A DNA stretch of 64,000 nt from Betaproteobacteria bacterium Ga0077527 (GTDB lineage Bacteria; Pseudomonadota; Gammaproteobacteria; Burkholderiales; SG8-41): NCBI GenBank assembly GCA_001464815.1, contig LNDW01000007.1, positions 1-64,000 on the forward strand, read 5' to 3'. Shown one piece after another: positions 26,690 through 34,926 of this stretch. The translations under genes and the position numbers were made by a program. The notes below the pieces were generated by a model, which saw nothing but the letters and a program-made list of their open reading frames with translations, had not been told where the DNA came from and did not search any database. Position 1 is the stretch's first letter. Each line of letters starts with the position of its first letter.

Positions 26690-27586
26690 ATGATTCCCTC
26701 GAAACGCCTGCCCTATGTGCCCATCATCGACCGTCCGCCGCTGAAGCCGCCGTCGGGCGTGCGCCTGATCGTGTGGCCGGTGGTCAATGTCGAGGTCTGG
26801 GACATCGGCCGGCCGATGCCGCGCCAGGTGCTGCCGCCGCCGACCCACATCACGCGCCTGCCGGACTTCGCGCACTGGGCCTGGCACGAATACGGCAACC
26901 GCGTCGGCTTCTGGCGCGTGAAGCAGGCGCTGGACGAGCTCGACATCAAGGCCTCGCTGTTCACCAACGGCCGCATCTGCACGGACTACGCACGCATCGC
27001 CGAAGAGTCGCTGAAATCGGGCTGGGAGTTCGTCGGCCATTCCTGGGACCAGCAGCCGACTCACGTCGAGCGCGACCAGCGCGCGATGATCCAGCGCACG
27101 GTGAAGCAGATCAAATCGTTTACCGGCAAGGCGCCGGTGGGCTGGCTCGCGCCCGGCCTCACCGAAACCCTGCACACCCCGGACTACCTCGCCGAGGCCG
27201 GCATCCAGTACATCGCCGACTGGGTGGTGGACGACGAGCCCTGCGACATCCAGACCAAACACGGCAAGGTGGTGGCGATGCCGTATTCGGTGGAGCTGAA
27301 CGACATCGCGATGATGATGGTGCAGCACCACTCGGCTGCGGAGTTCGAGTCACGCTGTATGGACCAGTTCGAGCGCCTGTATGAAGAGGGCGCCAAGCGG
27401 CTGAAGGTGATGGCGATTGCCGTGCATCCCTACATTTCGGGTGTGCCGCACCGGATCAAGTATTTCGAGAACGTGTTCCGCCGTCTGCGCGACGAGCCGG
27501 GCGTGGAATTCTGGACCGGGGATCAGATCCTGAATTGGTACCGGCGCAGCGCCAAACCCGCGGCGAAGGTAAAGCGGAGTAAATAG
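26690..27586 (+). CDS. Polysaccharide deacetylase (NodB-like) family hydrolase
   Basis: 298 residues, no signal peptide, so cytosolic and unlikely to act on cell-surface glycan. NodB-type fold: VEVWDIGRPMPRQVLPPP at the start, LFTNGRICTDYARIAEES, then GHSWDQQPTHVERDQR with the metal histidines, and AVHPYISGVPHRIKYF near the end. The pattern fits the PuuE/allantoinase-like branch, which opens small cyclic amides or deformylates. Start ATG 26690; the upstream frame lies antisense to the amidohydrolase gene and is not used. TATAAT at 26653-26658 is a plausible -10 box. Confidence 0.88.
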   Translation: MIPSKRLPYVPIIDRPPLKPPSGVRLIVWPVVNVEVWDIGRPMPRQVLPPPTHITRLPDFAHWAWHEYGNRVGFWRVKQALDELDIKASLFTNGRICTDYARIAEESLKSGWEFVGHSWDQQPTHVERDQRAMIQRTVKQIKSFTGKAPVGWLAPGLTETLHTPDYLAEAGIQYIADWVVDDEPCDIQTKHGKVVAMPYSVELNDIAMMMVQHHSAAEFESRCMDQFERLYEEGAKRLKVMAIAVHPYISGVPHRIKYFENVFRRLRDEPGVEFWTGDQILNWYRRSAKPAAKVKRSK

Positions 27587-27623
27587 CTTTTCATGCAAGG
27601 TAAGTCAATTTTAGAAGAGCTAA

Positions 27624-28148
27624 ATGCCATTACCACTTACAGATCTTGAGAAATTCGAGAAATGGTACGCCGTACCTTTGCTCAGACTGGCGCAGGATCC
27701 GGATGCTGGATTTATTATGTTGATGGCTACTTTCCCCATTCTTGAGCGTTATCTCAAGGTTAAGTCAGGTAGTGTTCCAGTTAAGCCGCCATTTCTAAAA
27801 GCATTGATTGACGTTGTGCCAGAGATCGAAACTAAAGAGCGAGCAAAAACGTTATGGACAACCTACAGAGATCAGCTTTTGCATAATGCTTCTTACGACA
27901 AGCGCTCTCACTGGTTGAGCCCGGATAAGAAAATTATTGAACATGACGAGGATGGGCGTGACTGGCTAAATCCGGCCCTGTTTGTTCAACGAGTTATTTC
28001 AGTTATTCGACGTGACTTTTCTTGTTTTGAGGCTGGTTTGCCGCTTGCTGAAGTGTCTGTATTTGATTCTCCTAGTGAGTTGCCGGATGGAGTTCACATG
28101 ACAATGGTTCAATTAGGTACTGGCACTCCGCCGCGTCGAAAGAAGTGA
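27624..28148 (+). CDS. Hypothetical protein with a possible HEPN motif
   Basis: 174 residues, helical, soluble. I cannot place it in a named family. YRDQLLHNAS around residues 81-90 contains R82-x4-H87 with an acidic residue after the arginine, the pattern of HEPN ribonucleases (R-x4-6-H); FIMLMATFPILERYL before it would be the preceding helix. HEPN proteins often act in toxin-antitoxin or abortive-infection systems. The gene is richer in A+T than its neighbours and looks acquired. ATG 27624 has GAAGAG upstream. No partner gene is obvious. Confidence 0.65.
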   Translation: MPLPLTDLEKFEKWYAVPLLRLAQDPDAGFIMLMATFPILERYLKVKSGSVPVKPPFLKALIDVVPEIETKERAKTLWTTYRDQLLHNASYDKRSHWLSPDKKIIEHDEDGRDWLNPALFVQRVISVIRRDFSCFEAGLPLAEVSVFDSPSELPDGVHMTMVQLGTGTPPRRKK

Positions 28149-28362
28149 AGTGGAGTGAGCGCCTAGGTTGCGTTTTTGTAATCCTTCTTTTTCCTCGGGA
28201 ATGTATTTGCTTTGATTTGATGGTCACTATCTAACCCTATAGCTGAACCCGGTTATTCTGGCTGCTTGTGTGTCATGTTGTTGGGCTTGCGGCAGTATCA
28301 CTGAAGGATAGGGCATACCGCTGGTCTGATTTTTTCGGTGCTCGGTTGCTTTGAGGTGACGC
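28149..28362. other. A+T-richer intergenic stretch
   Basis: 214 bases without a supportable gene. Composition is A+T-rich up to about 28260 and then returns to normal, marking the end of the acquired segment that carries the possible HEPN gene. GAGGTG at 28353-28358 serves the next gene. Confidence 0.5.
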
Positions 28363-28785
28363 ATGCACCCGTTTCATGTTGCGCTGGTGATTTACGCGGC
28401 ACTCGTGCTGGCGGGTTTTGGCTTTGTGCTGCGCTGGGAGCGCCGGCATTTTTCCGCCAAGGGGCTGGGTGGCAGTTGGCTCAAGGTGCGTCTCAGCAGC
28501 ATACCGGCTTTGTTGGTTACGGCGGCGCTGGTGGTGTTGCCCGCGCGGGGTGCTTCAGGCATGGAGGGGCTGGCGCTGTTTTACGGCCTGCTCATCGTGG
28601 TGGCGCCGCTGCTCTGGTTCGGCCTGCACTGGGCGGCGGGCCGCATGGTGCGGCCTCCGCTGGCCTTCAGTGATTCCGCGCTGGTGGCGGGATCGCCGCT
28701 GCTGTATGCGCTGGCTGCGGCTTTGGTCGCGCATCCCCTGCAGTCGATGGCCTGGTCGCTGCTGAGGTCGCTGGGCCTGGCGTGA
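28363..28785 (+). CDS. Small hypothetical membrane protein
   Basis: 140 residues with about four hydrophobic segments (residues 5-25, 45-62, 70-92, 105-135). No recognised domain. GAGGTG lies about five bases before ATG 28363. It faces the DctP-like gene tail-to-tail, with 25 bases between them. Function unknown. Confidence 0.7.
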   Translation: MHPFHVALVIYAALVLAGFGFVLRWERRHFSAKGLGGSWLKVRLSSIPALLVTAALVVLPARGASGMEGLALFYGLLIVVAPLLWFGLHWAAGRMVRPPLAFSDSALVAGSPLLYALAAALVAHPLQSMAWSLLRSLGLA

Positions 28786-28810
28786 TGTTGGCCGGGGCCG
28801 GCCACGCCGC

Positions 28811-29728
28811 TCAGTCCAGCAAGGCAAAAAAACTCTCTGCGTAATCCTTGCGGTAACGCGCCGTCACCGCGCCTACTGCTTCGGCAAACGCGCGGTGTTC
28901 CTCCGCACTGAGCTTCACCACCTCGTTCCGCGCCGGGTCCAGGCGTTTCAGCATTTCCTCATCTTCCGCCGCCGCGAGCAGGCGCTGCAGGGCCGTGGCT
29001 TCGCGCGCGGCGATGTCCACCGCGCGCTGTACGGCTGCCGGCCAGGATTCGTATTGCGCGCGGTTGACCATCAGGCAGGCGACGCCGTAGACATGGCCTG
29101 AGAGGGTGATGTAGCGGTGGTGCTGGTGGACGTTGAAGTTGACGATGTTGGTCAGCGGGTTGTCCTGGGCGTCGAAACGGTCGCCGGCGATCTGTTCGAC
29201 GAAGATCTTGATGTCCTCCAGGATCGGTTCCATGCCGAGCAGGCGCAGCGATTCGGCCTGCAGCTCGCTCATCTGGATGCGGATGCGGATGCCCTTGCAG
29301 TCGGCGGGTTTGCGGATGGGGCGGACCTTGTTGCTGAAATGGCGGAAGCCGTTGTCCCAATACGCAAGCAGGCGGAAGGGCGACTGCGCCGAGACTTTCT
29401 CCCGCAACGACTGCCCGAGTTTGCCGTCGAGCACCTTGTACGCCGCGGCGCGGTCCGGAAATAGGAAAGGCAGGTCGAACAGTGCCAGTTCCGGCACCCA
29501 TTTCGAATATCTCAGCGACGAGATGTAGCAGGCGGATAACTCACCGCTCTCGACCATCTTCGGCAGGTCGCCGGATTTGTGGCCCAGCGCCAGCACATCG
29601 GGCACGAATTCGAAACGCACCGCATCGCCGGCTTCGCGCTGCAGCACCTCGCCGAAACGCAGGCAGGCGCGGGTGTGGATGGAGGCGGGTTTCTGGTAGC
29701 CGCCGAGGCGGAAGGTGATGGCGGTCAT
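28811..29728 (-). CDS. DctP-like TRAP solute-binding protein without signal peptide
   Basis: 305 residues, matching the DctP (TRAP-T receptor) fold: SGELSACYISSLRYSKWVPELALFDLPFLF, YWDNGFRHFSNKVRPIRKPADCKGIRIRIQMS and NPLTNIVNF are typical. Unlike normal members it opens directly with the first strand (MTAITFRLGGYQKP) and has no signal peptide. An in-frame TGA stands three codons before the ATG, so a longer form with a leader is excluded. No TRAP permease gene is near. It follows a TauE-like gene by 21 bases, and the two are probably co-transcribed. Confidence 0.85.
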   Translation of the reverse strand: MTAITFRLGGYQKPASIHTRACLRFGEVLQREAGDAVRFEFVPDVLALGHKSGDLPKMVESGELSACYISSLRYSKWVPELALFDLPFLFPDRAAAYKVLDGKLGQSLREKVSAQSPFRLLAYWDNGFRHFSNKVRPIRKPADCKGIRIRIQMSELQAESLRLLGMEPILEDIKIFVEQIAGDRFDAQDNPLTNIVNFNVHQHHRYITLSGHVYGVACLMVNRAQYESWPAAVQRAVDIAAREATALQRLLAAAEDEEMLKRLDPARNEVVKLSAEEHRAFAEAVGAVTARYRKDYAESFFALLD

Positions 29729-29749
29729 ATCGTTTCAAAACGATGGTAA

Positions 29750-30523
29750 TCAAAGCCATCCGCTGATCAGGCCCAGCGCCACGGCGAACAGTAACACCGC
29801 GACCAGTTTCTGAATGCCTGCCATCGTACTCTTGTGCAGATAGCGATTGCCGAGCAGTGATCCGCACAGGGCTGCAAGCACAGCGGCGGCGAGCAGCAGG
29901 TAATCAAAGTGTTCATGCTCGTTAAGGATCAAGCGTGCGTAAATTGCCAGTCGTGATACATCAATCAGGAAGGCGATTGCTGCGCCGGTGGCGACATAGG
30001 CGGCCTTGTCGAGTCCGGCCTTGACCAGGAATGCGGAGCGCAGCGCGCCCTGCATGCCGGCGAGGCCACCAAAAAAGCCGCTGAGCAGACCGCCCAGTGG
30101 TTGAAAACGCGGAGCGAAGCTCAGCTTGCGCAAGGCTGGCAGGCCCTCGGCACAGGCAAACAGCAACAGCAGCAACCCAATCGTCAGCTTTACCGGCATG
30201 ATTTGAAGTTGACGCCCGGAGAAGGTGTAGCTGTAGAGCGGCTGTGCTTCAGCCAGCGTTGTCAGCAGCCATGCGCCGGCAAGCGCGCCGAGGATGGCGG
30301 TCAGGCCAAAACGCAGAACAACCCCGCGATCGACGTGACGCCACACCAGCGCCAGCTTGAATGCGCCATTGAGGAAATGCACCACCGCGGTCAGCGCAAC
30401 GGCCTGCTCGATGGCGAAAAACAGCGCGAAGGCTGGCAGCAGCAGGGTGCCGAGGCCAAAGCCCGAGAAGAAAGTCAGGCAAGAGGCGAGTGCTGCCACG
30501 CCGCAAATTACAAGGTAGCTCAT
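29750..30523 (-). CDS. TauE/SafE family membrane protein (2)
   Basis: 257-residue protein with seven to eight transmembrane helices. CLTFFSGFGLGTLLLPAFALFF and LLSGFFGGLAGMQGALRSAFLVKAG are the two internal-repeat signatures of the family. It is only distantly like the TauE protein at 24922. Probably an exporter of a small organic or sulfur anion. Likely operon with the signal-less DctP protein downstream. Divergent from the VOC gene. Confidence 0.85.
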   Translation of the reverse strand: MSYLVICGVAALASCLTFFSGFGLGTLLLPAFALFFAIEQAVALTAVVHFLNGAFKLALVWRHVDRGVVLRFGLTAILGALAGAWLLTTLAEAQPLYSYTFSGRQLQIMPVKLTIGLLLLLFACAEGLPALRKLSFAPRFQPLGGLLSGFFGGLAGMQGALRSAFLVKAGLDKAAYVATGAAIAFLIDVSRLAIYARLILNEHEHFDYLLLAAAVLAALCGSLLGNRYLHKSTMAGIQKLVAVLLFAVALGLISGWL

Positions 30524-30663
30524 GGAGCCTCTTCATGTGTTCCGGCCGGGCCGGTAGTGGTTAACTGTGCCACCCGTAGGCAGTCCGCCGCAAGCTGTGT
30601 CAAAGTATGTGTGCCACGGATTTTCCGGATGTCCGGATCATGAACAATCGCAGGAGGAACTCC

Positions 30664-31128
30664 ATGAAACTCAACGGCGTACACCACATCAACATCGGCT
30701 GCCGCGAAAGCGACCTGCCGGCGATCGAGACTTTCTACACTCAGGCGCTGGGCCTGAAGGTCGGTTACCGGCCGAACTTTCCCTCGGGCGGCATCTGGCT
30801 CTACTGCGGCGACCATCCGCTGGTGCATGTGGTGACGCGCTTCAAGGCAGACTGGGCGGGTGTGGACGAATCGCGCAGCAGCTATGACCACACCGCCTAC
30901 GCGGTGCAGGGCGTGCAGGATTTTCGCGACCGTTTCAGGAAGCTTGGCATCGAGTACGAAGAGCAGAACGTGCCCAATGCCGGCTTCCAGATGTTCCTGC
31001 GTGACCCGGTCGGCAACAAGGTCGAGCTGAATTTCCCCAATGAAGAGACGCCCGCCGACGTTGAAACCGGGCGCCTGTCCTCGATGCAGTTTCCGGAGCA
31101 TGCCAAGCCCCGCACGGCCAAGGCTTGA
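30664..31128 (+). CDS. VOC (glyoxalase/dioxygenase fold) family protein
   Basis: 154 residues. The beta-alpha-beta-beta-beta repeat is clear: VHHINIGCRESDLPAIETFY (first metal histidine), WLYCGDHPLVHVV, HTAYAVQGVQDF (second histidine) and FLRDPVGNKVELNF, which ends with the metal glutamate. Could be a lactoylglutathione lyase-like or ring-cleavage-like enzyme; substrate unknown. ATG 30664 chosen because CAGGAGG (30651-30657) precedes it by six bases. The A+T-rich motif follows its stop in reverse orientation. Confidence 0.9.
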   Translation: MKLNGVHHINIGCRESDLPAIETFYTQALGLKVGYRPNFPSGGIWLYCGDHPLVHVVTRFKADWAGVDESRSSYDHTAYAVQGVQDFRDRFRKLGIEYEEQNVPNAGFQMFLRDPVGNKVELNFPNEETPADVETGRLSSMQFPEHAKPRTAKA

Positions 31129-31136
31129 GTTTTATA

Positions 31137-31157
31137 TAACTATTTGATTTTATTGAT
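31137..31157 (-). repeat. A+T-rich dispersed motif, copy 6 (reverse)
   Basis: On the minus strand it reads TCAATAAAATCAAATAGTTA. It differs from copy 7 (35899-35919, plus strand) by one base over 21. Nine bases after the VOC stop codon. Confidence 0.75.
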
Positions 31158-31195
31158 ATAATTTTTGCGGTCTCCGCAGGCCGCGTTGTGCTCCG

Positions 31196-31498
31196 ATGAA
31201 ACTGCTCGAACTGGCGCGTGTGGTGCGCAGCAAAAACGCCGGCCCCACCACGCTGACCATCGACCTGATGTTCAACGACGAGTCCGGCTATCGCCGCGCC
31301 TGCGCCGCGGCGGCGCTGCAGCCGTCGGCGATTGCCGCGCTCTACGGGCTTGAGCCCTCCAAGGTTGAAGTCATTCCCTATCCGCCGGCGCAGGCGATCA
31401 AGATCGTGATGGACCGTGCCATCGTCGCCGGCACGCCCGGCGACCGCGATGTCTACGGCGCGCAACAGCACGGTCCTTTGCTCGGCATCACCTTATGA
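31196..31498 (+). CDS. DUF4387 family protein
   Basis: 100 residues. LLELARVVRSKNAGPTTLTIDLMF and VEVIPYPPAQAIKIVMDR match DUF4387, a small protein nearly always encoded next to AtuA-like (DUF1446) genes, as here. It may be a subunit of the same enzyme or carrier. Its stop overlaps the AtuA-like start by four bases (ATGA), a strong sign of coupled translation. No strong ribosome site before ATG 31196. Confidence 0.88.
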   Translation: MKLLELARVVRSKNAGPTTLTIDLMFNDESGYRRACAAAALQPSAIAALYGLEPSKVEVIPYPPAQAIKIVMDRAIVAGTPGDRDVYGAQQHGPLLGITL

Positions 31499-32895
31499 AT
31501 CACCTTGAACGTCTGCGCGCACAGTTCGTCAGCGGCGGCAAACGCCAGCCGCTGCGCGCGCTGGCGGCTTCGGGCCAGCTCGGCTATGGCATTCCCGAGG
31601 CGGCATTGGCCGAGGGCGTGAAGCGCCAGCCGCATTTCATTGGCTGCGACATGGGCTCGGTCGATCCCGGTCCGTATTACCTCGGCAGCGGGCAGATGGC
31701 GACCAGCGAAGCGATCACCCGCGACGATCTCGCCAAGGTGCTGCGCGCGGCGCGTTCGATCCAGGTGCCGCTGTTGCTCGGCACGGCGGGCACCGCCGGT
31801 GCCGCGCCCCACCTCGACGCGACACTGGCGATGGTGCGCGACATCGCGCGCCGCGAGGGCCTGCATTTCCGCCTCGCCTCGATCCGCGCCGACATGCCGC
31901 GGGATCTGCTCAAGGCGGCAGTGCGTGCAGGGCGCACGCGGCCGCTGGGCGCAATCGCGCCGCTGAGCGAAGCGGAGATCGACGGTGCCGCGCAGATCGT
32001 CGGCCAGATGGGCATCGAGGCCTTCCAGCGCGCGCTGGAGGCCGGCGCCGATGTGGTGATCGCCGGCCGAGCCTGCGACACCGCGGTGTTCGCGGCGATT
32101 CCGGCGGCGCTGGGTTATCCGCTGGGGCCGGCGATGCACATGGCGAAGATCATCGAATGCTGCTCGATCTGCACCACGCCGGGTGGCCGCGATGCCTTGC
32201 TCGGCACCCTCGATGGCGACGGTTTCACCATCGACAGCATGAACCCGATCCGCCACGCGACACCGATGTCGGTGGCGGCGCACAGTCTCTACGAGCAGGG
32301 CGATCCGTACCGCGTGCATGAACCCGAAGGCACGCTGCACACCGACACCGCGCGTTACGAGGCGCTGGATGAACACCGCTGCCGCGTCAGCGGCGCGCGC
32401 TGGGAACCGGCCACGCAGTTCACGGTGAAAATCGAAGGCGCGACCCGCGTCGGCGAACGCGCGGTGCTGCTCGCCGGTTGCGGCGACCCGCGCGCGATTG
32501 CGGCGATGCCGGATATCCTCGCCAACGTCGAAAAGACGGTGCGCGAGCTGGTGGAGCCTTCGGTCAGCGGGCCGTTTGCGGTGTATCCGAAGATCTATGG
32601 TCTCAACGGAGTCACCGCCTGGCCGTCGCCCGCGGAGCCGCTGCCACGCGAGGTGTTCGTGATGGTGGAGGTGATTGCAGCCACCGCCGCCGATGCCAAG
32701 TCGGTGGCCACGGTGTTCAAGCAGTACCTGCTGCACAACGGTTTTCCGGGGCGCATCTCCACCGGCGGCAACCTGGCGTTTCCGTTCACGCCGCCCGAGG
32801 TGATGGCCGGCACCGCCTACCGCTTCAGTGCCTACCACGTGGTCGGAGTGGATGCGCTGGCGCCGCTGTTTCCGGTGACGGTTGAGGAGTTGTAA
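31495..32895 (+). CDS. AtuA-like protein (DUF1446 family)
   Basis: 466 residues, cytosolic. CDMGSVDPGPYYLGSG, LLLGTAGTAGAAPHLD, VVIAGRACDTAVFAAIP and the end segment GFPGRISTGGNLAFPFTP are typical of the AtuA/DUF1446 family. The founder is part of acyclic terpene (citronellol/geraniol) use in Pseudomonas; most relatives are of unknown function and lie with DUF4387 and Bug genes in betaproteobacteria. Co-translated with DUF4387. The neighbouring Bug, FAH-type hydrolase and TauD genes suggest uptake and breakdown of an organic acid. Confidence 0.88.
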   Translation: MNHLERLRAQFVSGGKRQPLRALAASGQLGYGIPEAALAEGVKRQPHFIGCDMGSVDPGPYYLGSGQMATSEAITRDDLAKVLRAARSIQVPLLLGTAGTAGAAPHLDATLAMVRDIARREGLHFRLASIRADMPRDLLKAAVRAGRTRPLGAIAPLSEAEIDGAAQIVGQMGIEAFQRALEAGADVVIAGRACDTAVFAAIPAALGYPLGPAMHMAKIIECCSICTTPGGRDALLGTLDGDGFTIDSMNPIRHATPMSVAAHSLYEQGDPYRVHEPEGTLHTDTARYEALDEHRCRVSGARWEPATQFTVKIEGATRVGERAVLLAGCGDPRAIAAMPDILANVEKTVRELVEPSVSGPFAVYPKIYGLNGVTAWPSPAEPLPREVFVMVEVIAATAADAKSVATVFKQYLLHNGFPGRISTGGNLAFPFTPPEVMAGTAYRFSAYHVVGVDALAPLFPVTVEEL

Positions 32896-32915
32896 GCGCC
32901 GGGTCAAAGACTGAT

Positions 32916-32956
32916 TTACAGGATGGGCAGGATAGGCAGGATCAATTCGCAGGATA
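32916..32956. repeat. CAGGAT-type short repeat (copy A)
   Basis: TTACAGGATGGGCAGGATAGGCAGGAT then CGCAGGAT: four units of n-CAGGAT between the AtuA-like gene and the next Bug gene. Related units occur at 47092-47178. Confidence 0.75.
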
Positions 32957-32984
32957 AAAAAACGACATGCGAGGAGAAGGCGTG

Positions 32985-33956
32985 ATGCAGAACAAACTGA
33001 TCAAGGCATTGCTTGCCGGCCTGCTGGCCGTGGCGCCCGCGCTGGCGCAGGCCGCGGAAGTGTTTCCGGCGCGCGCGGTGCGCTGGGTGGTGCCGTTCAC
33101 GCCGGGCGCCTCGAATGACGTGATCGCTCGGCTGCTGGCGAACAAGCTCACCGAGATCTGGGGCCAGCAGGTGCTGATCGACAACCGCGGCGGCGCCGGC
33201 GGCATGCTCGGCGCCGACATCGTGGCCAAGGCGTTGCCCAACGGCTACACCATGCTGATGGCCAATCCCGGCGCCAATGCGATCAATTTCGCGCTGCGCA
33301 CCAAGACGCCGTACCGCGCCGAGGACTTTGCCGCGGTGAGCCTGCTCGGCTGGTCGCCGATCCTGCTGGTGGTAAGCGCGGGCTTTCCCGCCAACAACGT
33401 CAAGGACATCATCGCGATGGCCAAGTCGCGGCCGGGCAAACTGTCTGCGGGTTCCTCGGGCACCGGCGGCAGCAGCCACCTGGCGCTGGAGTTTTTCAAG
33501 ATGCTCGCCGGCGTGGACATCCTGCATGTGCCGTACAAGGGGGCTTCACCGGCGATTGTCGACATGATGGCAGGTCAGCTGCAGCTGATCTTCACCACCT
33601 CTGCCACCGCCGCACCGCTGGTCAATGCCGGCAAGCTGAAGGTGCTGGCGACCGCGGGTGATCAGCGTCTTTCGCTGTACCCCAGCGTGCCAACCACCGC
33701 CGAGCAGGGGCTGCCCGGCTACGATGTGCTGATCTGGTTCGGGGTCACGGTGCCCGCTGCCACGCCGAAGGCGGCCATCCAGCGTCTGAATGCCGGTTTT
33801 GAGAAGGCCCTGCAGTCCACGGACGTGCGCGATAGGCTTACCGCCATCGGCGTGCAGCCCCAGGGCGGACCGCCGGAACGCTTCTCGCGCTTCCTGGTCG
33901 AGGAGGTCGAGCGCTGGAGCAAGGTGGTGAAGGCCGCCAACGTCAAGGCAGAGTAG
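32985..33956 (+). CDS. Bug/TctC family substrate-binding protein (5 of 6)
   Basis: 323-residue periplasmic receptor. Signal peptide to about residue 22 (ALAQAAE). ARAVRWVVPFTPGASNDVIARLL and VLIDNRGGAGGMLGADIVAK are the standard first-lobe motifs; SAGSSGTGGSSHLALEFF the second. ATG 32985 is favoured because GAGGAG (32971-32976) precedes it; the in-frame ATG at 32967 lies before that site. Between the AtuA-like and FAH-type genes. Confidence 0.94.
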   Translation: MQNKLIKALLAGLLAVAPALAQAAEVFPARAVRWVVPFTPGASNDVIARLLANKLTEIWGQQVLIDNRGGAGGMLGADIVAKALPNGYTMLMANPGANAINFALRTKTPYRAEDFAAVSLLGWSPILLVVSAGFPANNVKDIIAMAKSRPGKLSAGSSGTGGSSHLALEFFKMLAGVDILHVPYKGASPAIVDMMAGQLQLIFTTSATAAPLVNAGKLKVLATAGDQRLSLYPSVPTTAEQGLPGYDVLIWFGVTVPAATPKAAIQRLNAGFEKALQSTDVRDRLTAIGVQPQGGPPERFSRFLVEEVERWSKVVKAANVKAE

Positions 33957-34017
33957 TGGCTGCTGCAACGGGGCGCGGTAAACTCGCGCCTCTGCATTTT
34001 TGAACCAAGGAAAAATC

Positions 34018-34887
34018 TTGAAACTGGTGACATTTATTGCCGACAGCCGGGTGCGTCCGGGTGTCGTGGACGGCAGCGTGGTGGTTGACCTGGCTGCCGC
34101 CGGCCTGCCGGTGGACGAGCAGGGCGACCTGATGGCCATCGTGCGCGGCGGCGACGCCATGCTCGAGCGCGTGCGCGCAGCAATCAGCAGCCCGACCCGC
34201 CGCGAGTTGCCGCTGAACGAGGTCAGGCTCACCGCGCCGCTGCTTGCACCCTCGAAGATTGTCGCCGTGGGCCTGAACTACATCGACCACTGCAAGGAAG
34301 CCAATCTGCCGGTGCCGGGCGAGCCGGTGCTGTTCACCAAATGGCCGAACTCGATCACCGGGCCCTATGACGAGCTGCACTGGCCGGAAGGGGTGACCAA
34401 TGAAGTCGATTACGAGGTCGAGCTCGGCGTGGTGATCGGCCGCCGCGGCCGCAACATCAGCGAAAAGGACGCGCTGGATCATGTCTGCGGTTACACCGTG
34501 GTCAACGATGTGTCGGCGCGAGACCTGCAGTTCGCCAACGCCAAGCAGTGGGACCGCGGCAAGTCGCTGGACACCTTCTGCCCCTGGGGGCCGTGGATCA
34601 TCACCCGCGACGAGATCGACGATCCGCATGACCTTGAAGTGCGCACCGTGCTCAACGGCAAGGAAATGCAGAAGTCGAACACGAAAAACCTGATCTTCAA
34701 CATCAACCAGATCATCGCCTACGCCTCGCAGGGCACCACGCTGATGCCGGGCGATCTGATTCCGACGGGCACACCCTTCGGCGTCGGCTTCTCGCGCACG
34801 CCGCCGGTGTTCCTGAAACACGGTGATGTCTGCGAATGCAGCGTCGAGAAGGTCGGCAGCATCCGCAACCAGGTCAACCTGAAGTAG
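34018..34887 (+). CDS. Fumarylacetoacetate hydrolase family protein
   Basis: 289 residues. Likely hydrolyses or decarboxylates a beta-diketo or oxo acid, with Mg2+. FAH fold motifs: IVAVGLNYIDHCKEAN, VDYEVELGVVIGRRGRNIS (metal glutamates), GYTVVNDVSARDLQ (metal aspartate), FCPWGPWIIT and GDLIPTGTPFGVGF. An N-terminal segment of about 70 residues precedes the catalytic domain, as in many 2-hydroxyhepta-2,4-diene-1,7-dioate isomerase-like members. Start is TTG 34018, set by AAGGA six bases upstream. Flanked on both sides by Bug receptors. Confidence 0.93.
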   Translation: MKLVTFIADSRVRPGVVDGSVVVDLAAAGLPVDEQGDLMAIVRGGDAMLERVRAAISSPTRRELPLNEVRLTAPLLAPSKIVAVGLNYIDHCKEANLPVPGEPVLFTKWPNSITGPYDELHWPEGVTNEVDYEVELGVVIGRRGRNISEKDALDHVCGYTVVNDVSARDLQFANAKQWDRGKSLDTFCPWGPWIITRDEIDDPHDLEVRTVLNGKEMQKSNTKNLIFNINQIIAYASQGTTLMPGDLIPTGTPFGVGFSRTPPVFLKHGDVCECSVEKVGSIRNQVNLK

Positions 34888-34926
34888 CAAGGCGCCGCCA
34901 CGACGCGGCGCGGAGGAGAACACAGC

